From CAWJHE01 sp964614855 (GTDB lineage Bacteria; Chloroflexota; Anaerolineae; Anaerolineales; UBA4823): a stretch of DNA of 40,477 bases. This document shows positions 25,111 to 32,967 of the stretch, piece by piece. The stretch is from positions 1-40,477 of the forward strand of contig CAZTMX010000006.1 of assembly GCA_964614855.1 (NCBI GenBank), given 5' to 3'. The notes under the pieces were generated by a model. That model did no database searches and was not told where the DNA came from. It saw nothing but the letters and a program-made list of their open reading frames with translations. Positions within the stretch are counted from its first letter, which is position 1. The number at the start of each line of letters is the position of its first letter. The position numbers and the translations under genes are program-made.

Positions 25111-26108
25111 ACAATAGCGAGCTCTTCCCCGACGAAGGCGAGCTCCCCCTCAGCAAGCCCACCAGCCAGCTGACGCGCGTAGACGAGCTGGTTTACGACC
25201 TGAGAATTCGGGATGTGATGTCGATGAAACTTAAAACGGTTTCGCCGGATATGAGCATGAACGACCTGCTCAACCTGCTGCGCACGGAACAAATCTCGGG
25301 TACGCCGGTGGTTAGAGACGGCAGATTGATGGGCATCGTCAGCATCGAAGACCTGATCCGCTGCCTGGTGGCGGTAGACCTGGCATCGCCGGTCTCAAAA
25401 TATATGAGCACGCGTGTCATTGCAGTGCGCACGTTTGACGCGGTGGTCGAAGCGGTCAAGACCTTTACGCGTGAAAAGGTCGGGCGTCTGCCCGTATTGG
25501 ACCGCGACGATAACCTGGTGGGGATGATTACCAAGGGCGATATCACGCGCGGGCTGCTGAAATCGCTGCAGGAAGGCTACCATGCCGAAGAGCTGCGCCG
25601 CTACCGCGCCAGCCACCTGTTCGAAGACATCATCTCCGACCGCACCAGCCTGATCCTGCGCTACCGTGTGGCGCCGCACGATTTCACCCGCGGCGGGCAG
25701 GCATCCAACCTGATCAAGCATGCCCTGGTACGGCTGGGTGCAGACCCTCAGATTGCCCGGCGCTGCGGCATCGCAATCTATGAAGCCGAGATGAACCTGA
25801 TCATCCACGCCACCAACGGCGGGCTGATCCGCCTGGAGATCGAGCCGCACCGCATCCTGATGCAAACCATCGACGATGGACCGGGTATCCCGGATATCCA
25901 ACTGGCGATGCAGCCAGGTTGGAGCACCGCCAGCGAAGAGGTGCGCGAGCTTGGCTTCGGCGCAGGCATGGGGTTGGTGAACATCCAGCGCTGCGTGGAT
26001 AAGATGGTGCTGCGCTCTTCACCGGAAAACGGCACCAAGCTGGAAATGAAAATCTATTTGCAATACGACCAAAGCCTGAAAGAACCATCAGGAGAAGAAG
26101 CTGAATGA
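25107..26108 (+). CDS. CBS-CBS-HATPase (RsbW-like) regulatory kinase
   Basis: A 333-residue protein with two CBS domains (about 32-90 and 95-155; 'GTPVVRDGRLMGIVSIEDLIR' and 'GRLPVLDRDDNLVGMITKGDI') joined to a GHKL ATPase domain (about 185-320). The N box 'EAEMNLIIHA', G1 'DDGPGIPD' and G2 'GFGAGMGLVNI' are intact. CBS pairs usually bind adenylates, and RsbW-like kinases phosphorylate Ser or Thr of partner proteins. There is no histidine phosphoacceptor domain. Similar proteins accompany [FeFe] hydrogenase operons, so an energy- or redox-linked control of this locus is plausible. It overlaps the neighbours by four bases at both ends. Confidence 0.85.
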   Translation: MNNSELFPDEGELPLSKPTSQLTRVDELVYDLRIRDVMSMKLKTVSPDMSMNDLLNLLRTEQISGTPVVRDGRLMGIVSIEDLIRCLVAVDLASPVSKYMSTRVIAVRTFDAVVEAVKTFTREKVGRLPVLDRDDNLVGMITKGDITRGLLKSLQEGYHAEELRRYRASHLFEDIISDRTSLILRYRVAPHDFTRGGQASNLIKHALVRLGADPQIARRCGIAIYEAEMNLIIHATNGGLIRLEIEPHRILMQTIDDGPGIPDIQLAMQPGWSTASEEVRELGFGAGMGLVNIQRCVDKMVLRSSPENGTKLEMKIYLQYDQSLKEPSGEEAE

Positions 26109-26449
26109 ACCTTCAAGAAATGATTGACAAGCTTAACCTTACACCGCTCACGCTGAACAGGAAATTCGACGAGATTTACCCCAGCGGCGGGTATGCCTCG
26201 GATCTGCTGAGCTGCGTGATGAGCGGCGCTAAACCGCAGAACCTGTGGCTGACGCTGCAGGCGCACGTAAATATCATCGCCGTGGCAGCGCTGCTGGACC
26301 TGAGCGCGGTGATCATCACCGAAGACGCCCAACCGGACGCTGCCACCATCGCCCGCGCCAACGAGCAGAATGTGGTACTGCTTTCCACCCCGCAGACCAC
26401 CTACGAGCTCGCAGGCAGGTTGTGGGAGCTGGGAGTGGCGAAAGGTTAA
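26105..26449 (+). CDS. DRTGG-domain-like small protein 2
   Basis: A 114-residue paralogue of the DRTGG-like gene at 24751. Shared features are 'GGYASDLLSCVMSG', 'IIAVAALLDLSAVIITEDAQPDAATIARANEQNV' and 'LLSTPQTTYELAGRL'. The segment arrangement (GG-x-x-SDLLS...ITxxxxP...STP..TYELAGRL) mirrors the first copy, suggesting a duplicated pair around the CBS-HATPase gene. It begins at an ATGA overlap with that gene. Function unknown; probably a ligand-binding part of the same regulatory module. Confidence 0.75.
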   Translation: MNLQEMIDKLNLTPLTLNRKFDEIYPSGGYASDLLSCVMSGAKPQNLWLTLQAHVNIIAVAALLDLSAVIITEDAQPDAATIARANEQNVVLLSTPQTTYELAGRLWELGVAKG

Positions 26450-26458
26450 ATCAATCGT

Positions 26459-27232
26459 TTGGCTATCTATCGCGCCGAGCTGCATGTGCACACCGTGCTC
26501 TCGCCCTGTGCGGCGGTAGAGATGATCCCACCATTAATCGTCTCGGAAGCCGTCCAGCGGGGCATTAACCTGATCGCCATTACCGATCACAACAGCAGCG
26601 ATAATGTGCTGGCGGTGATGCAGGCGGCACAGGGTACGGAGCTGACGGTGCTGCCAGGGATGGAAGTGCAGACCAGCGAGGATGTGCACGTGCTCACCCT
26701 GTTTGATACCCTGGAGCAGCTCGCTGCCTGGCAGGAAATTATTGACCGGGCTCTGCCCACCGTGCCGAACCGGCCGGATTTCTTTGGCGAACAGTTTGTG
26801 GTGGACAGTACCGGGGATTTTTTATGCAGCGAAGAGCGGTTGTTAATCAACGCCACACGCCTCAGCCTGGGGGATGTTCTCGAGAAAGCCAGCTCCCTGG
26901 GCGGGCTGGTGATCCCGGCGCATGTCGACCGCACGGCTTTTGGGCTGCTGGGAACGCTGGGGTTTGTGCCGCCAGGGTTGGATTTTCCCGCGCTGGAGCT
27001 TTCCTGGCGCACCTCGGTGCAAGAAGCCGCTATCAAATTCCCGCAGACTGCCGGGTTCAAGCTGATCCAGAGCGGCGATGTGCACCACCTGGAGGACTTC
27101 CTGGGCAGGAACGTGTTTGAGATGCAGGCGCCGTCAATTTCGGAAATCAAGCTGGCGCTAAGCGAGAAAGAAGGTCGCAGCCATCGGGTTGTAAGCCATT
27201 TCCCCGGCTCCATGGAAGCCCAGGCGACTTGA
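26459..27232 (+). CDS. PHP-domain metal-dependent phosphoesterase
   Basis: A 257-residue PHP-family protein. 'ELHVHTVLSPC', 'AITDHNSSDN', 'PGMEVQTSEDVHVL' and 'IPAHVDR' provide the His/Asp/Glu metal ligands, and 'QSGDVHH' the final Asp-His. PHP enzymes hydrolyse phosphoesters, including nucleotides. The start used is TTG at 26459, nine bases after the previous stop; no ATG lies nearby and the homology begins immediately. A PHP gene after DRTGG/CBS genes is a recurring arrangement in hydrogenase loci. No terminator separates it from the next promoter, so read-through into the hydrogenase operon is possible. Confidence 0.85.
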   Translation: MAIYRAELHVHTVLSPCAAVEMIPPLIVSEAVQRGINLIAITDHNSSDNVLAVMQAAQGTELTVLPGMEVQTSEDVHVLTLFDTLEQLAAWQEIIDRALPTVPNRPDFFGEQFVVDSTGDFLCSEERLLINATRLSLGDVLEKASSLGGLVIPAHVDRTAFGLLGTLGFVPPGLDFPALELSWRTSVQEAAIKFPQTAGFKLIQSGDVHHLEDFLGRNVFEMQAPSISEIKLALSEKEGRSHRVVSHFPGSMEAQAT

Positions 27233-27264
27233 CGAAAATCAACAAAGGATATGACAAACGTTAA

Positions 27265-27279
27265 TTGCGAATTTCGCAA
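27265..27279. promoter_or_regulatory. Palindromic operator overlapping the hydrogenase operon -35
   Basis: TTGCGAA-T-TTCGCAA is a perfect 7+1+7 inverted repeat. Its first half is also the predicted -35 box, so a bound protein would block RNA polymerase. A second, weaker repeat, GTGAAA-N9-TTTCAC (27301-27321), lies just after the predicted start. The binding protein cannot be named. Confidence 0.5.
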
Positions 27280-27293
27280 CTTTATATTATGAT
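27265..27293 (+). promoter_or_regulatory. Predicted promoter of the hydrogenase/formate dehydrogenase operon
   Basis: TTGCGA (27265-27270) and TATGAT (27288-27293) have 17-base spacing and match sigma-70 boxes at 4/6 and 5/6. The predicted start near 27300 gives a leader of about 54 bases that ends in GGAGAAGG before the ATG at 27354. Confidence 0.5.
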
Positions 27294-27353
27294 ATATTTT
27301 GTGAAATTTGAAACTTTTCACTTAGAATATAACCACCTTGCAACGGAGAAGGT

Positions 27354-27914
27354 ATGACCAGATTATTGGAGAATATCCCAGAACAAGATCCCTTAAATAT
27401 CCCTGAGTTGCGCCAGAAGATCGACCGCATCATCAGTGAAAAGAAAGACCTGCCCGGAGCGGCAATGGTCGTTCTGAACGAAACCCAGACCGCTGTGGGC
27501 TATATCACCGAGCCGATGCAGGCGTATATTGCAAAGAGCCTCAACCTGCCGCTGGGAGCCATCCACGGTGTGGTGACTTTTTACTCATTCTTCAAAACAA
27601 AACCACACGGTAAGCACACCATTAAATTCTGCATGGGCACAGCCTGCTATGTGGGCGGCACCCCGCAGCTGATCGAAAAAGCCAAGCAGGCGTTGAACAT
27701 CGACATAGGCGAGACCACCCCCGATGGACAGGTGACCCTGGAAGCCTGCCGCTGTGTCGGAGCTTGCTCACAGGCGCCGGTGGTGATCGTGGATGAAGAT
27801 ACCCACGGGCGCGTCAAACCCAACAAGCTGCCCCAGCTGATCCGCAAGATCCAGATCCAGGTTCAAGATGAGCGGCAGCAGGCGCCAGAAAAGAGCCAGG
27901 CCGCCGCAGACTGA
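27354..27914 (+). CDS. nuoE: NuoE/HydC-type [2Fe-2S] subunit (first copy)
   Basis: A 186-residue NuoE-like protein. 'FCMGTACYVGG' (Cys93, Cys98) and 'CRCVGAC' (Cys134, Cys138) bind one [2Fe-2S] cluster of the thioredoxin-like fold; residues 20-85 form the helical N-terminal bundle with 'HGVVTFYSFF'. In HydABC and NADH dehydrogenases this subunit pairs with NuoF. The gene begins the operon, with GGAGAAGG before the ATG at ideal spacing. Its partner is probably the HydB-type NuoF at 28979, because NuoE-HATPase-HndB-like-HydB is the usual gene order in [FeFe] hydrogenase operons. Confidence 0.93.
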   Translation: MTRLLENIPEQDPLNIPELRQKIDRIISEKKDLPGAAMVVLNETQTAVGYITEPMQAYIAKSLNLPLGAIHGVVTFYSFFKTKPHGKHTIKFCMGTACYVGGTPQLIEKAKQALNIDIGETTPDGQVTLEACRCVGACSQAPVVIVDEDTHGRVKPNKLPQLIRKIQIQVQDERQQAPEKSQAAAD

Positions 27915-27975
27915 CAGATTTTCCCCGGCGCAGTGATGGATTTTGTTTCCGCGCACGGGGTAATCGAGCTAAAAA

Positions 27976-28584
27976 ATGCGTGAATTAGCTCTGCACTTAC
28001 TTGATCTTGCTGAAAACAGCGTGGCTGCCGATGCCAACGCAGTGCAAATTCGCGTGCTGGAAGACCTGCAGGGCGACCGCTTGAAACTCAGCCTGCAGGA
28101 CAACGGCAAGGGCATGAGCGCGGAGATGGTGCAAAAGGTGGTTGACCCTTTCACCACCAGCCGCACCACCCGCAAGGTCGGGCTGGGCATCCCGCTGCTT
28201 AAAGCGGCGGCAGAAGCCTGTGACGGTGGTCTGTGGATCGAGAGCGAGCTGGGTGTAGGCACTACGGTGCATGTGGATTTCCAGCGCAGCCACATCGACC
28301 GCATGCCGTTGGGCGACCTGCCCGAGACCATGCTGGGGTTGGTGGTCTGCCACCCCGATGTCAATTGGCTGCTGGAATACCGGGCGCTTGGGCAAGATGG
28401 GCAGCCGCTGGCAGCTTTCGAATTTGACGACGCCCCGGTGAAAGAAGCACTGGAAGGCGTGTCGTTGTGTGAACCTGAAGTATTAAGCTATCTGCGCAGC
28501 ACACTGGCAGATGGCATTGGTGAAGTCGATCAAATCATTGAAAATGCAGGGCCAATCAACAGCATGCCCTGGTTAAGGAGCTAA
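27976..28584 (+). CDS. Stand-alone HATPase (GHKL) protein
   Basis: A 202-residue protein. Residues 1-105 are a compact HATPase domain: 'HLLDLAENSVAADA' is the N box, 'QDNGKGMSAEMV' the G1 box, and 'GLGIPLLKAAAEACDGGLWIESELGVGTTVHVDF' the G2 region. There is no sensor, dimerisation or phosphoacceptor domain. The remaining ~95 residues are not recognisable. Such genes regularly sit between HydC and HydB in [FeFe] hydrogenase operons; their role is unknown but may be anti-sigma-like or protein-phosphorylating. It lies 61 bases after NuoE and 3 bases before the HndB-like gene. Confidence 0.85.
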   Translation: MRELALHLLDLAENSVAADANAVQIRVLEDLQGDRLKLSLQDNGKGMSAEMVQKVVDPFTTSRTTRKVGLGIPLLKAAAEACDGGLWIESELGVGTTVHVDFQRSHIDRMPLGDLPETMLGLVVCHPDVNWLLEYRALGQDGQPLAAFEFDDAPVKEALEGVSLCEPEVLSYLRSTLADGIGEVDQIIENAGPINSMPWLRS

Positions 28585-28587
28585 AAA

Positions 28588-28953
28588 ATGCCGAACATTA
28601 AATCCCTGGAAGACCTGAAGCGTATTCGTGAAGAAGCGCTGCGCAAACGAGAGCTAAAGACCGAGAGTGGTGAAACCCAGATTATCGTTGGTATGGGCAC
28701 ACCCGGCATCGCCGCCGGGGCGCGCGAGACGATGAAAGCCATCCTGGAATACATTGACGAACACAAACTGAGCAGCATCATCGTGCGCCAGACCGGTAAT
28801 ATCGGGCTGGATTCCTTTGAACCGATCGTCCAGGTGGTCAAAGGCGAGAGCAAGATCACCTATGGTAAGGTGACCCCGGATGCTGCACGCTTGATCATGA
28901 AAGATCACGTAGAATCAGGCAACCCGGTCGAAGCCTACATTATCGAACGCTAA
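28588..28953 (+). CDS. Cysteine-free HndB-like thioredoxin-fold protein
   Basis: A 121-residue protein matching the small '(2Fe-2S) ferredoxin-like' subunit next to HydB in hydrogenase operons. Helical 'SLEDLKRIREEALRK', 'GMGTPGIAAGARETMKAILEYI', 'TGNIGLDSFEPIVQV' and 'ITYGKVTPDAARLIMKDHV' are family blocks. Typical members read GTCGIAAGA and TGCxGxC; here the Cys positions are Pro, Asn and Asp, and the whole protein has no Cys. It can therefore not hold the Fe-S cluster in the usual way. It probably has a structural or regulatory role in the complex. It starts three bases after the HATPase stop, with AAGGAGC before ATG. Confidence 0.85.
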   Translation: MPNIKSLEDLKRIREEALRKRELKTESGETQIIVGMGTPGIAAGARETMKAILEYIDEHKLSSIIVRQTGNIGLDSFEPIVQVVKGESKITYGKVTPDAARLIMKDHVESGNPVEAYIIER

Positions 28954-28978
28954 GAAATAAAAATTTAAAGGTGGTGCT

Positions 28979-30766
28979 ATGCCATTTTTTCGATCGCATG
29001 TATTAGTTTCTGTTGATCCAGAATGTCTGCGCCTGGGGGCGCACGAGGTGATCGACGCGCTGCAAGATGAGTTGATCGCCAACGGCCTGAACGACGAAGT
29101 GCAGGTGCTCGAAACCTCGCGCATCGGCGAGCCCTCGCAGTTCGGCCCGGATATGATGGTCTATCCAGAAGGTGTGCATTACGCCCAGATTTGCCCGGAT
29201 GATATCCCCTACCTGGTGGAAGAACACTTCCTCAAAGGCCGCGTGGTGGAAAGATTCCGGGCGCGCGAAGTGGGCATGGTGGATGAGGAGCTTGGCGCTC
29301 CCAAAGCCAAAGAAGTGCGGGTGGTGCTGCGCAACTGCGGCAAGATCGACCCGACCAATATTGAAGACTATATCGCCGAAGACGGCTACCAGGCGCTGGC
29401 AAAGGCACTGCTGGAGATGACGCCGGAAACAGTGATCGAAACCGTGCTGGCTTCGGGTCTGCGCGGCCGCGGCGGGGCGGGTTTTCCCTCAGCCAAAAAA
29501 TGGCAGCTCTGCCGCAATAACCCGGGTGAGATCAAGTATGTGATCTGCAACGCCGATGAAGGCGACCCGGGGGCGTTTATGAACCGGCGTGTGCTGGAAA
29601 GCGATCCGCATTCCGTGGTGGAAGGCATGATCATCGCTGCCTACGCCATTGGCTCGCGCCAGGGCTATGTGTACTGCCGGGCGGAATACCCCATCGCGGT
29701 CAAGACTCTCAATATCGCCATCGAGCAGGCGCGCGGGATGGGTCTGCTGGGGGAGAATATCCTGGGCAGCGGTTTTGACTTCGACCTGGAAGTGCGCATG
29801 GGCGCTGGAGCGTTTGTCTGCGGCGAGGAAACCGCCCTAATGGCCTCCATCGAAGGCAGGCGCGGCGAACCCCGCCCCAGGCCGCCCTTCCCGGCGCAAA
29901 AAGGCCTGTGGGGCATGCCCTCCAATGTCAACAACGTGGAGACCTTTGCCAATGTGCCGCAGATCATCCTCAAAGGACCGGAGTGGTTTGCCAGCATGGG
30001 CACCGAGCGCAGCAAGGGTACGAAGACCTTTGCCATCGCCGGTGATGTGCGCAACACGGGGTTGATCGAAGTGCCGATGGGCATTACCCTGCGCGAGATC
30101 GTCTACGATGTCGGCGGCGGGATCAAGGAAGACAAAGCCTTTAAAGCTGCGCAGATCGGCGGACCGATGGGCGGCTGTTTGCCGGAGCAATACCTGGATT
30201 ACCAGATCGATTACGAATCGCTGATCTCCGCCGGGGCCATGATGGGCTCGGGCGGGTTGATCATCATGGATGAAGAAACCTGCATGGTGGATATCGCCCG
30301 CTTCTTTATGGAATTCACCCAGGAAGAAAGCTGCGGCAAATGCACCCCTTGCCGGGTGGGCACACGCCGCATCCTGGAAACCCTGCAGCGCATCTGCGAC
30401 GGCGAGGGCAAACCCGGCGATATTGAACAGTTGGAACAACTGTGCGCCGAGGTGCAGAAAAACAGCCTGTGCGGGCTGGGTCAGGGCGCACCCAACCCGG
30501 TACTCAGCACCCTGCGGAATTTCCGCCATGAGTACGAAGCGCATGTATACGAAAAACGCTGCCCTGCAAAGGTATGCCGCAAACTGATCCGCTACCATAT
30601 CGATAAAGAAAGCTGCACCGGCTGCACCGTATGCGCCCGCAACTGCCCGGTGAACGCCATCAGCGGCGAGCGGCGTATGCCGCATGTGATCGACAGCGAG
30701 ATCTGCATCCGCTGCGGCATCTGCATGCAGGTATGCAACTTCAATGCGGTCTCGGTTTTGTCGTAA
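28979..30766 (+). CDS. nuoF: HydB-type NuoF: FMN/NAD(P)H and Fe-S subunit (first copy)
   Basis: A 595-residue flavoprotein. Residues 1-100 are a thioredoxin-like domain whose expected Cys ligands are replaced (only Cys16 remains). The NADH/FMN core has 'GRGGAGFP' (163-170) and 'GAGAFVCGEETALMASIEG' (275-293). 'SCGKCTPC' (Cys452, 455, 458) and Cys498 bind a [4Fe-4S] cluster, and 'RCPAKVC' (528, 533) is a motif seen in HydB proteins. The C-terminal 50 residues bind two more clusters: Cys546, 549, 552, 556 and 576, 579, 582, 586. It would oxidise or reduce NAD(P)(H) and pass electrons through the complex. AAGGTGG precedes the ATG at 28979. Confidence 0.95.
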   Translation: MPFFRSHVLVSVDPECLRLGAHEVIDALQDELIANGLNDEVQVLETSRIGEPSQFGPDMMVYPEGVHYAQICPDDIPYLVEEHFLKGRVVERFRAREVGMVDEELGAPKAKEVRVVLRNCGKIDPTNIEDYIAEDGYQALAKALLEMTPETVIETVLASGLRGRGGAGFPSAKKWQLCRNNPGEIKYVICNADEGDPGAFMNRRVLESDPHSVVEGMIIAAYAIGSRQGYVYCRAEYPIAVKTLNIAIEQARGMGLLGENILGSGFDFDLEVRMGAGAFVCGEETALMASIEGRRGEPRPRPPFPAQKGLWGMPSNVNNVETFANVPQIILKGPEWFASMGTERSKGTKTFAIAGDVRNTGLIEVPMGITLREIVYDVGGGIKEDKAFKAAQIGGPMGGCLPEQYLDYQIDYESLISAGAMMGSGGLIIMDEETCMVDIARFFMEFTQEESCGKCTPCRVGTRRILETLQRICDGEGKPGDIEQLEQLCAEVQKNSLCGLGQGAPNPVLSTLRNFRHEYEAHVYEKRCPAKVCRKLIRYHIDKESCTGCTVCARNCPVNAISGERRMPHVIDSEICIRCGICMQVCNFNAVSVLS

Positions 30767-30780
30767 GGACAGGAGAGAGC

Positions 30781-31293
30781 ATGAGCAAAACCAACCTGAA
30801 AGAAAAACTTTACGCCCCTGTCGTTGACCGTGCAGTCGAGAAGCACGGCGCACATTACGACGCCATGATCCCCATATTGCTGGAGATCAACCACGAGCTG
30901 GGGTATATTCCGGTGCAGGCACTCAACGAAGTGCGCTCGCGGCTGCACATGCCCTCGGAAGGCGTGTTTGTCTATGAAAGCCGGTTGTATTCCATCGCCA
31001 GCTTTTACCACATGCTCAGCACAAAACCGCGCGGCAAACACGTGGTGCTGTTCTGCGAAAGCGCACCCTGCCATGTGGTGGGCGGGCGTGAGGTCTGGCG
31101 CAAGCTGCAGGATACCCTGAAAATAAAAAACGGCGAGACCACCCCGGATGGACAGTGGTCGCTGGTGACCACCAGTTGCCTGGGAGCCTGTGGGGTGGGA
31201 CCGGTGATTATCGTGGATGAAGATATGTTCGGCAATGTCACGCCAGAGATGGTAGAACAGATCTTAAGCCGTTATGACGGGAGTGCAGTATGA
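30781..31293 (+). CDS. nuoE: NuoE/HydC-type [2Fe-2S] subunit (second copy)
   Basis: A 170-residue NuoE paralogue. 'FCESAPCHVVGG' (Cys92, Cys97) and 'SCLGAC' (Cys133, Cys137) are the cluster ligands. It is only moderately similar to the copy at 27354 (e.g. 'ETTPDGQ' is shared), so it is an old duplicate rather than a recent one. The start used is ATG at 30781 after GGACAGGAGAG; in-frame codons further upstream lie inside nuoF. It overlaps the next gene by ATGA, so it is coupled with the second NuoF and most likely forms a diaphorase pair with it. Confidence 0.93.
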   Translation: MSKTNLKEKLYAPVVDRAVEKHGAHYDAMIPILLEINHELGYIPVQALNEVRSRLHMPSEGVFVYESRLYSIASFYHMLSTKPRGKHVVLFCESAPCHVVGGREVWRKLQDTLKIKNGETTPDGQWSLVTTSCLGACGVGPVIIVDEDMFGNVTPEMVEQILSRYDGSAV

Positions 31294-32957
31294 AACTGAA
31301 ACGAGCCATGGTACTGATCTCTGATGACGCTGCCAGCCGTTTGCAAGGCTCGCAGAAATTGATGCAGCGTTTTCAGGAAGATATCGCCGACTACGGGTTG
31401 GCGGATGAAGTGGCACTCTCTACCATCAGCGATGTGGGACGCAGCGATATCGTCCCGCTGGTGACGGTGTACCCGGAAGCAGTTGTCTACGGACCGGTCA
31501 CAGCAAATGATGTGCGCTGGATTGTTGAGGAGCATCTATTTAAAGGGCGGGTAGTAGAGAACCTGCTGGCGCCCAAGCGTGAGCTGAGCGGCAGGTTGGC
31601 CTGGCTGGCAGCGCGCAAAGGCTCCATGCCTGCCGAGCACCGCATTGTGCTCAAACGTTCCGGGTTGATCGACCCGGAGGATATTGAAGAATACATCATC
31701 CACGACGGCTACCAGGCGCTGGCAAAGGCCCTGTCCGAGATGACACCGCAGCAGGTGATCGATGAGTTGCTCAAATCCGGTCTGCAAGGGCGCGGTGGAG
31801 CAGGCTTCCCGGTGGGCAGAAAATGGAGCTTTGTGGCGGCAGTGCCGGAAAATCCCAAATACGTGGTGTGTAACGCTGACGAAAGCGAGCCAGGTACCTT
31901 CAAAGACCGCGTGATCCTGGAAAGCGACCCGCACTCGATCGTAGAGGCCATGACCCTGGCGGGTTACGCCGTTGGGGCGCAAGAGGCCTATATTTACATT
32001 CGCGGTGAGTACGGGTTGGCGCAGCAGCGCTTTACCCTGGCGGTGAAACAGGCGCACGAATACGGCATGTTGGGCAAGGATATCTTTGGCAGCGGGTTTG
32101 ATTTTGAGATCCATCTGCACTCGGGCGCCGGAGCGTATATTTGCGGTGAAGAGACCGCCCTGATCGAATCGATCGAAGGCAAACGCGGCGAGCCGCGTTC
32201 ACGCCCGCCCTACCCCACCACCAACGGTCTGTGGGGCAAACCCACCCTGGTGAACAACGTGGAGACCCTGGCAAACGTTCCGCCCATATTATTGAACGGC
32301 GCCGAGTGGTACCGCCAATTTGGCACACCCTCCAGCCCCGGCACCAAGGTGTACACGCTGCTGGGCAATGTCAACCAAACGGGGCTGATCGAAGTGCCGA
32401 TGGGCATCACCCTGAGAGAGGTCATCAATATCTATGCGAAGGGGATGAAGAACGGTGCGCATTTCAAGATGGCGCAGACCGGCGGCTCGAGCGGCTCGAT
32501 CATCCCAGCCAGCCTGCAAGACACCCCCATGGATTTCGACGCCTTCAAAAAAGCCGGCGTTTCGCTCGGCTCGGGGGCGCTGCTGATCATCGATGACCGC
32601 ACCTGTATTGTCGAATTGGTCAAGGTTCTGCTGCAATTCTTCCGCTTTGAAAGCTGCGGCAAGTGCACCCCCTGCCGTATCGGCACCCAACGTTCGTATG
32701 AGATCATTAACCGCATCACCCAGGGGCAGGGTAAACCCAGCGATCTGGACGACCTGAGCAAGCTCACCCGCCAGATGGAGCTGCTGTCCAATTGCGGTCT
32801 GGGGCAGACGGTGGCGGTTTCGATCCGCGACCTGCTTAAACACTTCCGCGGCGAGGTGGATGCACATATCAACCTGGGCGTATGCCCAACCGGCGTTTGC
32901 CCGATGGTCTTGGAAGAAGAAGTGGCAGCAGTTGAGACCGGGGTTTCACCCGGCTAG
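31290..32957 (+). CDS. nuoF: NuoF-type FMN/NAD(P)H subunit lacking the terminal diferredoxin (second copy)
   Basis: A 555-residue flavoprotein with the same layout as the first NuoF. Its N-terminal thioredoxin-like domain (1-95) again has no Cys ligands. 'GRGGAGFP' (167-174), 'GAGAYICGEETALIESIEG', 'SCGKCTPC' (456, 459, 462) and Cys502 are complete, and 'VCPTGVC' (532, 537) parallels the first copy. It ends in an acidic tail after this motif, so the two C-terminal [4Fe-4S] sites of the first NuoF are absent. It probably makes the second nucleotide-binding site of the complex, with NuoE2. Differences in nucleotide preference (NAD versus NADP) cannot be judged from the sequence. Confidence 0.94.
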   Translation: MKLKRAMVLISDDAASRLQGSQKLMQRFQEDIADYGLADEVALSTISDVGRSDIVPLVTVYPEAVVYGPVTANDVRWIVEEHLFKGRVVENLLAPKRELSGRLAWLAARKGSMPAEHRIVLKRSGLIDPEDIEEYIIHDGYQALAKALSEMTPQQVIDELLKSGLQGRGGAGFPVGRKWSFVAAVPENPKYVVCNADESEPGTFKDRVILESDPHSIVEAMTLAGYAVGAQEAYIYIRGEYGLAQQRFTLAVKQAHEYGMLGKDIFGSGFDFEIHLHSGAGAYICGEETALIESIEGKRGEPRSRPPYPTTNGLWGKPTLVNNVETLANVPPILLNGAEWYRQFGTPSSPGTKVYTLLGNVNQTGLIEVPMGITLREVINIYAKGMKNGAHFKMAQTGGSSGSIIPASLQDTPMDFDAFKKAGVSLGSGALLIIDDRTCIVELVKVLLQFFRFESCGKCTPCRIGTQRSYEIINRITQGQGKPSDLDDLSKLTRQMELLSNCGLGQTVAVSIRDLLKHFRGEVDAHINLGVCPTGVCPMVLEEEVAAVETGVSPG

Positions 32958-32967
32958 AACGCGCACA

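Noticed and set aside
27265..27279. Rex operator reading of TTGCGAATTTCGCAA
   Set aside because: The Rex consensus needs a six-base spacer between TTGTGA and TCACAA; this site has a one-base centre and different arms.
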